Assembly: GCA_050015055.1 (NCBI GenBank)
Contig: JBEKCD010000006.1
Coordinates: 124,001-188,000 of the forward strand
Direction: 5' to 3'
Origin: JBEKCD01 sp050015055
Lineage (GTDB): Archaea; Thermoproteota; Bathyarchaeia; Bathyarchaeales; Bathycorpusculaceae
Length of the DNA stretch: 64,000 nt
The notes beneath the pieces are model-generated. The model was not told where the DNA came from. It worked only from the letters and a program-made list of their open reading frames with translations, and did no database searches. Positions within the stretch are counted from its first letter, which is position 1, and each line of letters starts with the position of its first letter. Positions 25,026-34,373 of the stretch are shown piece after piece. The position numbers were made by a program, and so were the translations under genes.

Positions 25026-25460
25026 ATGTTACAAATTGATGAAAAAGATGGGAGAATAATCGAAATGTTGGAGGAAGACGGGCGGAAATCTTACAGCGAT
25101 ATGGCAGAGAAATTGGGTATGAGCGAGGCGGCTGTGAGAAAGAGGGTTCAAGCCTTGATGTTGAAGGGCGTCATAAAAAAGTTTACTATCAAGGTTGACC
25201 ACGCTAAGATTGGGATGAATACTGTGGCAATCGTTGGAATGGATATAGACCCGGCGAAACTGCTTGAAGTCGCGCAGGAACTCTGCGAATTAGATGAAGT
25301 AAAATGTGTTGCCACGTCAAGTGGAGATCACATGGTGATGACTGAAATCTGGACGCGCGACGGACGGGAACTGACAAGGCTGATATCAGAGAAAATCGAA
25401 TCTATGGAAGGAGTGAAAAGAATCTGCCCTGCGTTGCTCTTGGAAATGCTGAAAGAATAA
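25026..25460 (+). CDS. Lrp/AsnC-family transcription regulator
   Basis: A 144-residue Lrp/AsnC protein. The N-terminal helix-turn-helix (DGRIIEMLEEDGRKSYSDMA, MSEAAVRKRVQALMLKGVI) is followed by the RAM ligand domain (TVAIVGMDIDPAKLLEVA, ATSSGDHMVMTEIWTRDG). Size and order are typical. It leads a run of redox/copper genes (PDO starts 21 nt downstream), so it likely controls them and itself through the twin dyad upstream. The ligand is unknown. Confidence 0.9.
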   Translation: MLQIDEKDGRIIEMLEEDGRKSYSDMAEKLGMSEAAVRKRVQALMLKGVIKKFTIKVDHAKIGMNTVAIVGMDIDPAKLLEVAQELCELDEVKCVATSSGDHMVMTEIWTRDGRELTRLISEKIESMEGVKRICPALLLEMLKE

Positions 25461-25481
25461 TCGTGAGGTTGGTGAAGGAGA

Positions 25482-26126
25482 ATGAGTTTGATACCTGACG
25501 ATCAGAGGGAACGTATCCGAAGTGAACTTGCGGAGAAGTTAGTCAGTCCCGTGCGAGTTATCATGTTCACGCAGGCGATGGAATGCAAGTTCTGCGCGGA
25601 CACAAAACAACTGATTTATGAACTAGCAGAATTGAACGATAAGATTCAGGCTGAGGTCCATGACTTTGTGGCTGACACTCAATTGGCCCAAGAATACGGC
25701 GTTGACAAGATCCCAGCAATCGTCGTTAGAACCGAAAAGGACTACGGCATAAGATTCTATGGGTTGCCATACGGCTACGAGTTCCAGACGCTGTTGGAGG
25801 CACTGGGCTCGGCTTCAAGAGGCCAAACCGACCTCTCCGAACAGACAAAACGGAAACTTCGAGAAATCAAAACTCCGATCGTCATCAGAGTCTTTACGAC
25901 CCTAACCTGTCCACACTGTCCCACTGCCGCGGCTATGGCCCACAAGTTTGCCATCGAGAGCAACCTCATAAGGGCTGAAGCAATCGACGCCAGTGAGTTT
26001 CCGGATCTTGCAATCAAATACGGAGTTATGGGTGTTCCAAAGATAGTGGTCAACGAAAAAATCGAGTTCGTGGGAGCGCTTCCAGAAGATATGTTTCTGG
26101 AGCAAATTTTGAAGGTCACTCAATGA
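25482..26126 (+). CDS. Protein disulfide oxidoreductase, tandem thioredoxin folds
   Basis: A 214-residue archaeal PDO (glutaredoxin-like) with two thioredoxin folds. The first active site is CKFC (35-38) and the second CPHC (143-146). Cis-Pro loops are IPAIVV and VPKIVV. PDOs form and isomerise cytoplasmic disulfides in thermophilic archaea and can be reduced by NADPH:thioredoxin reductase. It lies between lrp and copA with short gaps (21 and 34 nt), suggesting one redox/metal-stress unit. Confidence 0.9.
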   Translation: MSLIPDDQRERIRSELAEKLVSPVRVIMFTQAMECKFCADTKQLIYELAELNDKIQAEVHDFVADTQLAQEYGVDKIPAIVVRTEKDYGIRFYGLPYGYEFQTLLEALGSASRGQTDLSEQTKRKLREIKTPIVIRVFTTLTCPHCPTAAAMAHKFAIESNLIRAEAIDASEFPDLAIKYGVMGVPKIVVNEKIEFVGALPEDMFLEQILKVTQ

Positions 26127-26160
26127 CCACGGTGAATCTTGACTGTACAGTTGGCGTGAG

Positions 26161-28317
26161 ATGAAAGAAAGAGAAGTCGTCCTTCAGATCCTCGGAATGA
26201 GTTGTCCGTCATGTTCAGAGGGGATTCAGGCAGGCCTAGCTAGGTTGGAAGGCGTAATAGACGCCAAGGTGAATTTCGCCTCTAAAGAAGCCATCGTCAA
26301 ATTTGACGAAGATAAGATCAGCCTAGACAAGATTAAGGCGGCGATAAAGAGAGGCGGTTACGAAGCCGCCGAGCAGGTTGAGGACACAACTGAAAGACGC
26401 CGTAAACAAGTCCGGAACAGTATGCTGCTTTTTTTCTTGGGCCTTGCCCTCACAATCCCGATCTTGTTGATTTCTTATCTTCTCTCTTTTCCTGGGGAGG
26501 ACTATGTCCTGTTGGCCCTCGCCACTCCCGTCCAGTTCATCGTGGGTTGGCACTTCTACAGGGGCGCGTACACTTCGATTAGAAACAGGTATGCCGACAT
26601 GAACGTCCTAGTGGCTCTGAGTGCCACGGCCGCCTTCGTCTACTCGGTTTATTCGACCTTCATTCCGCAAGGCACGGTGTTCTATGATGCTTCAGCAGTC
26701 GTTATCACGACGATAACCTTGGGCATGCTGCTGGAAGAAATGGCTGTGGAACGGACGGGTGCAACGATAAAGAAGCTCATGGCACTACAGCCCAAGACTG
26801 CAACTATCGTCCGTGACGGCGGAGAAAAGGAGATTTCAGTTGGTGAAGTTCAGGTCGGCGACACTGTCGTCGTTAGACCTGGAGAAAGAATCCCAGTTGA
26901 CGGCGCGGTCGCTGAGGGTCGCACCTTTATAGATGAGTCAATGATCACCGGCGAGTCCGTTCCAGTTGAAAAGAATGTCGGCGATACGGTTTTCAGCGGA
27001 ACGATAAACAAGACTGGCACCTTGAAATTCACGGCAGAGAAGGTAGGCCTTGAAACTACCTTGGCACAAATAGTCAGGCTGGCTCGGGAAGTGCAGGCGA
27101 GCAAAGCGCCAATCCAGAGAATTGCAGACAAGGTCGTAAACATTTTCGTCCCAGTTGTGGTGGCTCTCGCCGTATCAGTTTTTCTTATATGGCATGTGTT
27201 CATGAACGACTCTTTGGCTTTGACGACAATGGTTTCTGTCCTCGCAATCTCGTGTCCATGCGCTTTGGGAATAGCGACTCCGGCGGCAATAATGATCGGA
27301 GTAGGCAACGGGGCAGAAAACGGAATCCTCATCAAGAATAACGCCATCTTGGAGATTGTGGGAAAGCTCGATACTGTTGTTTTTGACAAGACTGGCACGT
27401 TGACAAAAGGCAAGCTGGAAGTCACTGACATCATCGGTGAGAACAAAAACTACGTCTTGCAGGCTGCTGCTGCCGCGGAAAAATGGTCTGAGCATCCGAT
27501 AGGTCAAGCCATCGTCAGGAAGGCTGAGAGTGAAAGAATCAGCTTCGGCGAACCGGACTCTTTCGAGGCCTTGCCTGGCTTCGGAGTGGCGGTTGAGGTT
27601 GAGGGCAAGAAGATCCTGATAGGAAACCGCGCCTTGATGAAGAACAATGGTGTTCTGGTCGAACGCTTTGAAACGGATATTCAAAGGTTGGAAAGCGAGG
27701 GAAAAACGGTTCTGAACGTCGCCGTAACCGGCAAGCTCGTGGGCTTATTGGCCGTTTCTGACACTCTCAACGAGCATTCGAAGGAGGCTGTTGAGACTCT
27801 GCACAAGAAGGGGTTGAGAGTTGTTATGCTCAGTGGCGATACCATGAGAACAGTAGAGGCCATAGCAAGACAGTTAGGCATAACTGAAGTCCTGGCAGAA
27901 GTGGTCCCAGCCCAGAAGGTCGAGGAAATAAAGAAGCTCCAAAGCCAAGGACGATTCGTCGCCATGGTAGGAGACGGAATAAATGACGCACCAGCAATAA
28001 CGCAGGCCAACGTGGGAATAGCGATTGGAAGCGGAACGGACATAGCGATTGAAGCTGGAGACATAGTCCTAATCAAGGACGACCCCCGGGATGTGGCCAT
28101 CAGTATCGACCTCAGCAAGAAGACACTGGGCAAGATTAAGCAGAACCTGTTCTGGGCCTTCTTCTACAACGCGATAATGATTCCTCTGGCCGCAGGCCTG
28201 CTCTATTTGCCGCTTGGCATCCTAATTCCGCCCGAGGCTGCAGCGACCTCCATGATACTCAGCGACATCACAGTCGTTGGAAACTCGATGCTGCTGAGAA
28301 GATGGAAACCGCAGTGA
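26161..28317 (+). CDS. copA: Copper-exporting P1B-type ATPase
   Basis: A 718-residue Cu(+) ATPase. An N-terminal HMA domain has CPSC (Cys15, Cys18). Two TM helices come first, then a P-type core: TGES (actuator), CPC (365-367) in the ion path, DKTGT with phosphorylated Asp409, SEHPIG in the nucleotide domain and GDGINDAPA. YN in FYNAIMIPLAAG and MILSD in the last helices fit the Cu(+) subgroup. One HMA domain is normal for archaea. It exports excess copper. The nearby YHS and PDO genes fit copper/thiol homeostasis. Confidence 0.92.
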   Translation: MKEREVVLQILGMSCPSCSEGIQAGLARLEGVIDAKVNFASKEAIVKFDEDKISLDKIKAAIKRGGYEAAEQVEDTTERRRKQVRNSMLLFFLGLALTIPILLISYLLSFPGEDYVLLALATPVQFIVGWHFYRGAYTSIRNRYADMNVLVALSATAAFVYSVYSTFIPQGTVFYDASAVVITTITLGMLLEEMAVERTGATIKKLMALQPKTATIVRDGGEKEISVGEVQVGDTVVVRPGERIPVDGAVAEGRTFIDESMITGESVPVEKNVGDTVFSGTINKTGTLKFTAEKVGLETTLAQIVRLAREVQASKAPIQRIADKVVNIFVPVVVALAVSVFLIWHVFMNDSLALTTMVSVLAISCPCALGIATPAAIMIGVGNGAENGILIKNNAILEIVGKLDTVVFDKTGTLTKGKLEVTDIIGENKNYVLQAAAAAEKWSEHPIGQAIVRKAESERISFGEPDSFEALPGFGVAVEVEGKKILIGNRALMKNNGVLVERFETDIQRLESEGKTVLNVAVTGKLVGLLAVSDTLNEHSKEAVETLHKKGLRVVMLSGDTMRTVEAIARQLGITEVLAEVVPAQKVEEIKKLQSQGRFVAMVGDGINDAPAITQANVGIAIGSGTDIAIEAGDIVLIKDDPRDVAISIDLSKKTLGKIKQNLFWAFFYNAIMIPLAAGLLYLPLGILIPPEAAATSMILSDITVVGNSMLLRRWKPQ

Positions 28318-28371
28318 AAGACGCGCGAGATCTGAAGCTCATCACCAAATACTGTGAGTAGATGCATTGAA

Positions 28372-29178
28372 ATGGAAGAAGCCAGGGTCTATTACGACAA
28401 GAAATTCAAGAATTATGATGAAACGTTCTCAATCCTATATTTTCGAGTTTTTGACTTTATTACATGGAAGTATCTTGAACCATATTTACCAACCAGTCGG
28501 AACGCATTGGTCCTTGATGCTGCCGGAGGAACGGGCCGCTGGACAGTCCGTATTGCTAAGAAAGTTCCGAAGGTCGTGTTGATGGACATCTCAGAAGGAA
28601 TGTTGAAAGCTGCGGCTCAGAGAATGAGACAGGGCGGCGTTGAAGACAAGGTCGTCATGAAGAGCGGAGACATAACAAGGACGGGTTACCCAGATGAAAC
28701 CTTTGACTTGATCTTTTGCGAACATGCCCTTTTTCTCTTCAGAGATCCAGACCCGCTCCTTAAGGAGTTTGCAAGAATTCTGAAGAGCAAAGCTACTTTG
28801 ATAATCTCCGCCCATAATCGTTACGTCGCATCGCTTGCGAGACTTTCAGACACGCCGAAGTCAAAAGACTTGGAAAATGCCTTAATGCTCTTGCTAGGAC
28901 TAACGCCTCAATTCATGACTCCAAATAGTAAGGTCAGGGTTTTCACTTGGACTCCAAACGAATTTCGTACGATGCTTGAACAACACGGTTTTCAAATAGA
29001 CCAAATCATCGGCAAAGGGATGACTATGCCCCTTAGGATTTCAAACAAGGTGTTCACTAAGAAGAAATACTCTGAAACTCTGTTCAACAACATACTTCAA
29101 CTCGAGCTCGCGTTGTGTGACAAACCAGACGCATTAGCCTTGGCTGGACACATGCAAGCAATCGCTCACAAAAGGTAA
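28372..29178 (+). CDS. Class I SAM-dependent methyltransferase
   Basis: About 268 residues from ATG 28372; a GTG at 28354 is an alternative. The Rossmann core has VLDAAGGTGRWTVRI (SAM-binding loop), VVLMDISEGML (acidic strand end), VMKSGDITRTGYPDETFDLI and EFARILKSKATLIIS. This is the UbiE/Methyltransf_11 type. The C-terminal half (about 170-268) is less typical and may bind substrate. It follows copA by 54 nt and may be cotranscribed. The substrate cannot be inferred. Confidence 0.85.
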   Translation: MEEARVYYDKKFKNYDETFSILYFRVFDFITWKYLEPYLPTSRNALVLDAAGGTGRWTVRIAKKVPKVVLMDISEGMLKAAAQRMRQGGVEDKVVMKSGDITRTGYPDETFDLIFCEHALFLFRDPDPLLKEFARILKSKATLIISAHNRYVASLARLSDTPKSKDLENALMLLLGLTPQFMTPNSKVRVFTWTPNEFRTMLEQHGFQIDQIIGKGMTMPLRISNKVFTKKKYSETLFNNILQLELALCDKPDALALAGHMQAIAHKR

Positions 29179-29227
29179 AGGCTAGCTGGAAACAGCTGAG
29201 CTTTGAATAGAAGGGTTTCTTTTCAAT

Positions 29228-29407
29228 CTAGGACTGCCCAGTGTGGCTCGAAGGCTGCGTTTGGCCGCTGCCGTACTTGGCTGGGTTCTTGTCAAAAGTC
29301 GTCTTGCACATCTGGTTGCAGAAATAGTACGTTTTGCCTCTGTATTCCGTCTTGTGCTTGGCCGTCTTCTCGTTCACTTCCATTCCGCAAATCGGATCTT
29401 TCGCCAA
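29228..29407 (-). CDS. YHS-domain metal-binding protein, 59 aa
   Basis: A TTG start at 29407 with GGAGGAGG (29415-29422) just upstream reads MAKDPICGMEVNEKTAKHKT, then EYRGKTYYFCNQMCKTTF. The YHS pattern is complete: DPICGM at residues 4-9 and the Cys30/Cys34 pair. YHS domains often accompany copper ATPases, fused or adjacent, and bind metal. Here the gene converges on the methyltransferase/copA unit. The tail is Ser/Gln rich. Confidence 0.85.
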   Translation of the reverse strand: MAKDPICGMEVNEKTAKHKTEYRGKTYYFCNQMCKTTFDKNPAKYGSGQTQPSSHTGQS

Positions 29408-29793
29408 ATTTCAACCTCCTCCAGAATCTTATCGCGTTTACGTTCTTGTTGTCCGAGCAAGTATGTAAACATATCTTGTATGCACAAGTTCAAGGCAATG
29501 ACGCGAGTCCGACATCTCAGGCATGTTAGCGAACCACCACGGGCAACGCCCTCCATAACCCTTCTTTTTCTTTGCTATAACGCTCCATTGATGCATGGGC
29601 GTAAAGTGTAATGTGAACTGAGCCTTCAAGAAGAGTGGCATGTGTGTTGTGATGGTCATTTCTGTTGGGTGCTTACATTGGTTCATGCTTTTCGAGAGCG
29701 TACACTAAATAGAGAGTAGCACCCACTGGATTGGGAAAGACAAAAGCTCTAAATATCTGCACGTAGACGCAGGCATAAGGGTAGCTGATTCAG
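29408..29793. other. Intergenic, no gene supported
   Basis: The 386-bp interval contains the SD and presumed promoter of the YHS gene at its left end, and a TATA-like CTCTAAATATC (about 29747-29757) for the RAM-domain gene at its right end. An 82-codon minus frame in the middle shows no protein-like pattern. No RNA gene recognised. Confidence 0.5.
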
Positions 29794-30027
29794 ATGAAGT
29801 TCAAGGCGTTTATCATGATAAATGTGAACCTAGGTTGCGAAGGGGATGTCTTGAAAGCTCTAAGGAATGTTAAGGGTTTTGACGAGGCCTTTTATGTTCT
29901 TGGGGATTACGACATAATAACAAAAGTGAGCGCGAACACGATTGATGAACTTAACCAGATTGTGTCTCATGTTAGGAAAATTGGAAATGTTAGGTCAACA
30001 GCGACAATGATTACACGTGAATTATAG
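29794..30027 (+). CDS. Stand-alone Lrp ligand-binding (RAM) domain protein
   Basis: A 77-residue RAM/ACT-like domain without DNA-binding part. It shows MKFKAFIMINVNLGCEGDVL, VKGFDEAFYVLGDYDIITKV and IGNVRSTATMITREL, the typical strand-helix-strand order and GDYDI signature. Such stand-alone RAM proteins pair with full Lrp proteins or bind amino acids. It is a single gene with its own TATA-like region. Confidence 0.85.
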   Translation: MKFKAFIMINVNLGCEGDVLKALRNVKGFDEAFYVLGDYDIITKVSANTIDELNQIVSHVRKIGNVRSTATMITREL

Positions 30028-30298
30028 AGCACGGTCTCATTTCTACCCACATTTCCCGTTTTAACAGCGCACATTGCGCCAAAATTCACCCCAAACACAC
30101 ACTTTTACGTTTCTCTTATTCTCTCATTCTTTCTCTACACACAAGCAAACAAAAAAACGAATGACCTGACGCGCGCCCATCATGCGTTCCTGTCCGATTC
30201 TGAGTATTGACTGTGGCTTCATAATTGCTTTAACACGCGTAGTGCTTGTTGTAACTATTCGATGCCTCCGAGTAGCGGTAGGCATAGAAGGTATCCAG

Positions 30299-33200
30299 AT
30301 GAAAGAGCACATGATTGAATCTTCAAAAATAGTGCTAGATTTGAACGATAAGATCCATGTTTTACACGTGGATGATGACTCTGGTCTTCTGAAAATTACT
30401 AAGCAGTGTTTGGAGATGGAAGGACCACTTCAAGTTGACACGGCCCTTTCTGTTGAAGAGGCTTTGATGAAACTGGAGAAGGATGAGTATGACATCGTGG
30501 TTTCTGACTACCAGATGCCTGGAAAAGACGGTCTAGATTTCCTGAAGGCACTGAGAAGCAAAGGGAATGCGATTCCTTTTATCATGTTTACTGGAAAGGG
30601 CAGAGAAGAAGTTGCGATAGAAGCGCTCAATCTGGGAGCCAACCAGTACCTCAACAAGATGGGAGAAACCGAAACCGTCTACGTGGAACTGGCTCACAGC
30701 ATCACAGAATTGGCCAAAACCAGAAAAGCCGAAGAAAAACAACGTGAATCAGAAGAGAAGTTCAGAGATCTCTTTGAGAAAGCAAATGACGGACTCGTCT
30801 TCGTGGACCTGTCCGGAAGAATAGTGGACTTGAACCAGAAGGCAGCAGAGATAGCAGAAAAGCGAAAAGGAGACATTGTTGGAAAATCGTTTCTTGAACT
30901 AGGCTTAGTCAGCCTAAGTGACGCCCCTGTTCTAGTTGAGAAACTTGGACAGCAAGCGATGGGCAAACCAACAGAGAGATTCGAATTTGAAATTGAAAGG
31001 GAGAACGGTGAGAAAAGGTCAATTGAAATAAGCTCCACATTCATTCGAAAGAACAACATGCCAACAGGCTCTCTGGCAATCGTGAGAGATATCACCGAAC
31101 GCAAGAAGGCAGAGGAGGCCCTGAGGGAAAGTGAGGAGCGTTTTTCCACGATATCTGCTGCGACCTTTGAGGGAATTGGAATCAGCGAACAAACGAAAAT
31201 CATTGACGCTAACGATCAATTGGAGAAAATGTTGGGATATGAACCGGGCGAACTGATAGGTAAGTCTGTGTTCGATTTTGTGGCTCCCGAATCACGCGGT
31301 CTTGTTAAGGCAAATATAGGAGCAGGATACGAAGGCCCCTACGAGCATTTGGCAATCAGAAAAGACGGTTCTGTTTTCCAGGTTGAGATACGGGCCAAAT
31401 CCATTCCCTACAAAGGAATTATGGCCAGAGTAACCGCCATCCGCGACATCACAGAGCGGAAGAAGGCTGAAGAGGCTCTCTGCATTTCAGAAGAAAGATA
31501 CAGGAATCTTTTCGAGAACTCAAAGGAGCTCATGGTCACATATGACTTGAAGGGGAACCTGACTGCCATAAACAAGGTCGCCATAGAATATGATGTTGCA
31601 CGTGCCAAGAATATAGGGAGAAATATGCTAGAGTTTGTTCCTGAAGAACAGTGGCCAAGAATACGTGAAGAAGCAGAGCAAATTCTTCAAGGAAAATGTG
31701 TTGAAAGTGAAATCGAAATAGACACTCCGAAAGGGAAGAGAATGTTTGAGTATAGAAGCAGCCCCATAAGAGAAGGAGAGAAAATTGTTGGCATTCACGG
31801 ATCATACAGAGACATAACTGAACACAAGAAAGCAGAAGAAACGCTGAGATTGGCTCTTGAAAAGCATACCCATGACCTTGTTGAACGTGTCAAGGAACTC
31901 CGCTGCGTGTATGGCATATCCAAGCTGGTTGAAACGTCTGGAATTACGCTAGATGGCATATTACAGGGAACGACGAATCTGCTTCCTGACGCTTGGCAGT
32001 ACCCTGGAATCACCGGCGCAAGGATAGTCCTTGAGGGTCAGGAGTTTGTGACATCTAACTTCGCGGAGACCCGTTGGAAACAGCAGTCCGAAATCAATGT
32101 GCATGGAAGGCGATTAGGTTTTGTGGAAGTCTGTTACCTTGAGGAGAAGCCAGACGTTGCCGAAGGTCCATTTCTCAAGGAGGAAAGAATGCTCATAGAC
32201 GCTGTTGCCGAGAGACTGGGTCGCATGACGGAAAGAGTCAGAACTGAAGAGTGCCTGAAAAGCTCAAACGAACGACTAAGAATCATGTTCGAAAATGCGC
32301 CTGATGCCTACTACATTAGTGATCTTAGGGGTCATTTCATAGATGGGAACAGAGCTGCGGAGGAAATGACTGGTTACCGCAAGGATGAGCTTGTCGGAAA
32401 AAGCTTTCTGCAACTGGGTCTCCTTCCAAAGGAGCAAATACCCACAGCAGACAGACTCTTGGCTCTGAACTCTCTTTGCAAGTCGACTGGACCTGACGAG
32501 TTCGTACTGAACCGAAAAGATGGCACACAGGTCGTCGCGGAAATCAGAACAGTGCCAACGAAGATTGGCGGGAAAACGGTGGTGCTGGGCATTGCCCGCG
32601 ACGTAACAGAGCCCATGAAGATCCAGAAGACGATGGCAGAGAATCAGGCGAAATTCAAGGCCTTGTTCGTGGGCAGTCCTGAAGCTGGAGTCTTTCTCGA
32701 TAGGGACTTTCGTATTGTAGATATTAACCCTCGTTTCGAGGAGCTTTTCGGATATTCTCTCGCAGAAATTAAGGGAAAATATCTTGTCGATGTGATTGTG
32801 CAGATGGATAAAATGGAAGAAGCTGAAACGTTGGACCGGAAAGCTTCAGACGGATACGTTTACCACAATACGGTAAGAAGAAGGAAAGATGGGGCTTTGG
32901 TTCCAGTAGCCGTGTCTGCTGCTCCTATGAAATTTGAAGGAACAGTCGTTGGGTACGTGGGCGTGTACAAGGACATTTCTGAACTGACGAACACCCAGAA
33001 AAAGCTGGAGATTATGAACGAGAAGCTTCGAGTGGTCGGTGGACTGACGAGACATGACGTTCGCAACAAACTTTCGACAATAACCGGCAACCTTTACCTT
33101 AACAGAAAGAAATTGGTGGATTATCCTGACGTTCTCGAAAGCTTCAAGGATATGGAGTCTGCCTGTAAACAGATCGTTAGGATATTCGAGTTCGCTAGGG

Positions 33201-33679
33201 ATTATGAGAAGCTGGGCGTCGAGGAGTTGGCGCTAGTTGACGTGGGAGCAACCGTTGGCAAGGCCGTAGGTTCCTTCTCAGATTTGAAAGGGGTTAGGAT
33301 TGTGAACGAGTGCCACGGGTTAACTGTTCTGGCTGATTCGCTTTTGGAGCAATTCTTCTATAATTTGATTGACAACTCGCTAAAGTACGGCGAGAAGTTC
33401 ACTCAAATCAGAATCCACTACGAGAAAGCCGAGGATCAGCTGAAATTAGTCTATGAGGACGACGGCGTAGGCATATCCAATGATGCAAAAGCGAAGCTTT
33501 TCGCTGAAGGCTTCACCATGGGCAAAGGCTCAGGCTACGGGCTTTATCTGATTAGAAGGATGATGGAGGTCTATGGCTGGACAATCAGCGAAACAGGCAC
33601 GCATGGCAAAGGAGCACAATTCACAGTTACGATACCAGAGACCAACCGAGACGGAAAGGAAAACTACAAACTCAACTGA
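30299..33679 (+). CDS. Hybrid histidine kinase: receiver, multiple PAS, GAF-like, kinase
   Basis: About 1126 residues from ATG 30299; the frame is open to 30182, but the extra 39 residues show no domain. An N-terminal receiver has acidic DDD, phospho-acceptor Asp70 (SDYQMP), Thr in FTGKG and a C-terminal Lys. Then come PAS domains at about 150-270, 275-400 and 400-520, a GAF-like segment (about 530-660), and two more PAS domains (about 665-790 and 790-910). The phospho-acceptor His919 lies in LTRHDVRNKLS, followed by an HATPase with NLIDNSLKYGE, DDGVGI and GSGYGLYL. There is no TM helix, so it senses cytoplasmic cues. An N-terminal receiver makes it a possible phosphorelay intermediate. No separate output regulator is adjacent, apart from a winged-helix gene 250 bp downstream. 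Confidence 0.9.
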   Translation: MKEHMIESSKIVLDLNDKIHVLHVDDDSGLLKITKQCLEMEGPLQVDTALSVEEALMKLEKDEYDIVVSDYQMPGKDGLDFLKALRSKGNAIPFIMFTGKGREEVAIEALNLGANQYLNKMGETETVYVELAHSITELAKTRKAEEKQRESEEKFRDLFEKANDGLVFVDLSGRIVDLNQKAAEIAEKRKGDIVGKSFLELGLVSLSDAPVLVEKLGQQAMGKPTERFEFEIERENGEKRSIEISSTFIRKNNMPTGSLAIVRDITERKKAEEALRESEERFSTISAATFEGIGISEQTKIIDANDQLEKMLGYEPGELIGKSVFDFVAPESRGLVKANIGAGYEGPYEHLAIRKDGSVFQVEIRAKSIPYKGIMARVTAIRDITERKKAEEALCISEERYRNLFENSKELMVTYDLKGNLTAINKVAIEYDVARAKNIGRNMLEFVPEEQWPRIREEAEQILQGKCVESEIEIDTPKGKRMFEYRSSPIREGEKIVGIHGSYRDITEHKKAEETLRLALEKHTHDLVERVKELRCVYGISKLVETSGITLDGILQGTTNLLPDAWQYPGITGARIVLEGQEFVTSNFAETRWKQQSEINVHGRRLGFVEVCYLEEKPDVAEGPFLKEERMLIDAVAERLGRMTERVRTEECLKSSNERLRIMFENAPDAYYISDLRGHFIDGNRAAEEMTGYRKDELVGKSFLQLGLLPKEQIPTADRLLALNSLCKSTGPDEFVLNRKDGTQVVAEIRTVPTKIGGKTVVLGIARDVTEPMKIQKTMAENQAKFKALFVGSPEAGVFLDRDFRIVDINPRFEELFGYSLAEIKGKYLVDVIVQMDKMEEAETLDRKASDGYVYHNTVRRRKDGALVPVAVSAAPMKFEGTVVGYVGVYKDISELTNTQKKLEIMNEKLRVVGGLTRHDVRNKLSTITGNLYLNRKKLVDYPDVLESFKDMESACKQIVRIFEFARDYEKLGVEELALVDVGATVGKAVGSFSDLKGVRIVNECHGLTVLADSLLEQFFYNLIDNSLKYGEKFTQIRIHYEKAEDQLKLVYEDDGVGISNDAKAKLFAEGFTMGKGSGYGLYLIRRMMEVYGWTISETGTHGKGAQFTVTIPETNRDGKENYKLN

Positions 33680-33796
33680 AATGAGTCAACTATCGTCAAG
33701 AAACGCATGATATGGGACCTCGAAAGCAAGAGAGAAAGGGTAAAGTTTTATCCAACTAACCAACGCGTGGTGTAGATTGGGCGTTAAAGGAGGTTA

Positions 33797-33806
33797 AGCG
33801 CGCGCT
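33797..33806. repeat. AGCGCGCGCT palindrome
   Basis: Perfect 10-bp palindrome in the gap between the histidine kinase and the winged-helix gene. The same ten bases occur at 509-518, 59242-59251 and 59314-59323. Confidence 0.7.
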
Positions 33807-33931
33807 AATTTTGAATAGCAGTTTGGGTTTAGGAGTAGGAAACAGGTCGATTAAGCATTATCTTGGATACGTAAGTGGTTTATACTGAGAACTAGCAATA
33901 GATGAAGACACACGAATGAAGGGGTTCCCAG

Positions 33932-34225
33932 ATGAGACGTTCTAAACTCGAGATGTATGTTGACATTCTCAAAGTGTTGGCTCATCGCGGACCCTTGAAA
34001 CTAACGCACATAATGTATACGGCAAACCTGAATTGTAGCGTTCTGAGAGAGTATTTGGACTTCCTGCTCAAACAGAATCTTGTTGAAGAAAGAAATGTGG
34101 GGAAAAGCAGAACGGTCTTTACTATAACTCAAAAAGGCATTGCGGTACTCAAGGGCTTCAGGGAACTGAAACAAATGTTGCCAATCATTGAAGAAGAAAG
34201 GAATGTGATTCCAACACCTGTTTGA
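33932..34225 (+). CDS. Winged-helix transcription regulator
   Basis: A 97-residue winged-helix protein: MRRSKLEMYVDILKVLAHRG, then PLKLTHIMYTANLNCSVLRE and YLDFLLKQNLVEERNVGKSR with a beta wing and VFTITQKGIAVLKGF. This pattern is common in archaeal single-domain regulators that control adjacent genes. A TATA-like GGTTTATACTG lies about 50 nt upstream. The target is unknown; the kinase upstream and the MBL hydrolase downstream are candidates. Confidence 0.75.
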   Translation: MRRSKLEMYVDILKVLAHRGPLKLTHIMYTANLNCSVLREYLDFLLKQNLVEERNVGKSRTVFTITQKGIAVLKGFRELKQMLPIIEEERNVIPTPV

Positions 34226-34373
34226 TTTCATTCCGCTCGGCGGGCGCTATCTAACACGAACTTCTAAGCGAGATTGTCAGACTTGTTACACACGTGCTGA
34301 GATGGCGCGCTAACCATTTATCTTAAATATGCAGAGGCTAACCACGGATCGATATGGCGCAAGGGTGATAGTA

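Noticed and set aside
26850..27446. 198-codon minus-strand open frame
   Set aside because: Antisense shadow of copA; low-complexity Thr/Ser/Val sequence.
29438..29686. 82-codon minus-strand open frame
   Set aside because: Odd composition, no helix or strand pattern and no SD; spans the YHS promoter region.
30182..30298. N-terminal extension of the histidine kinase
   Set aside because: No domain and no SD; the receiver fold begins shortly after ATG 30299.
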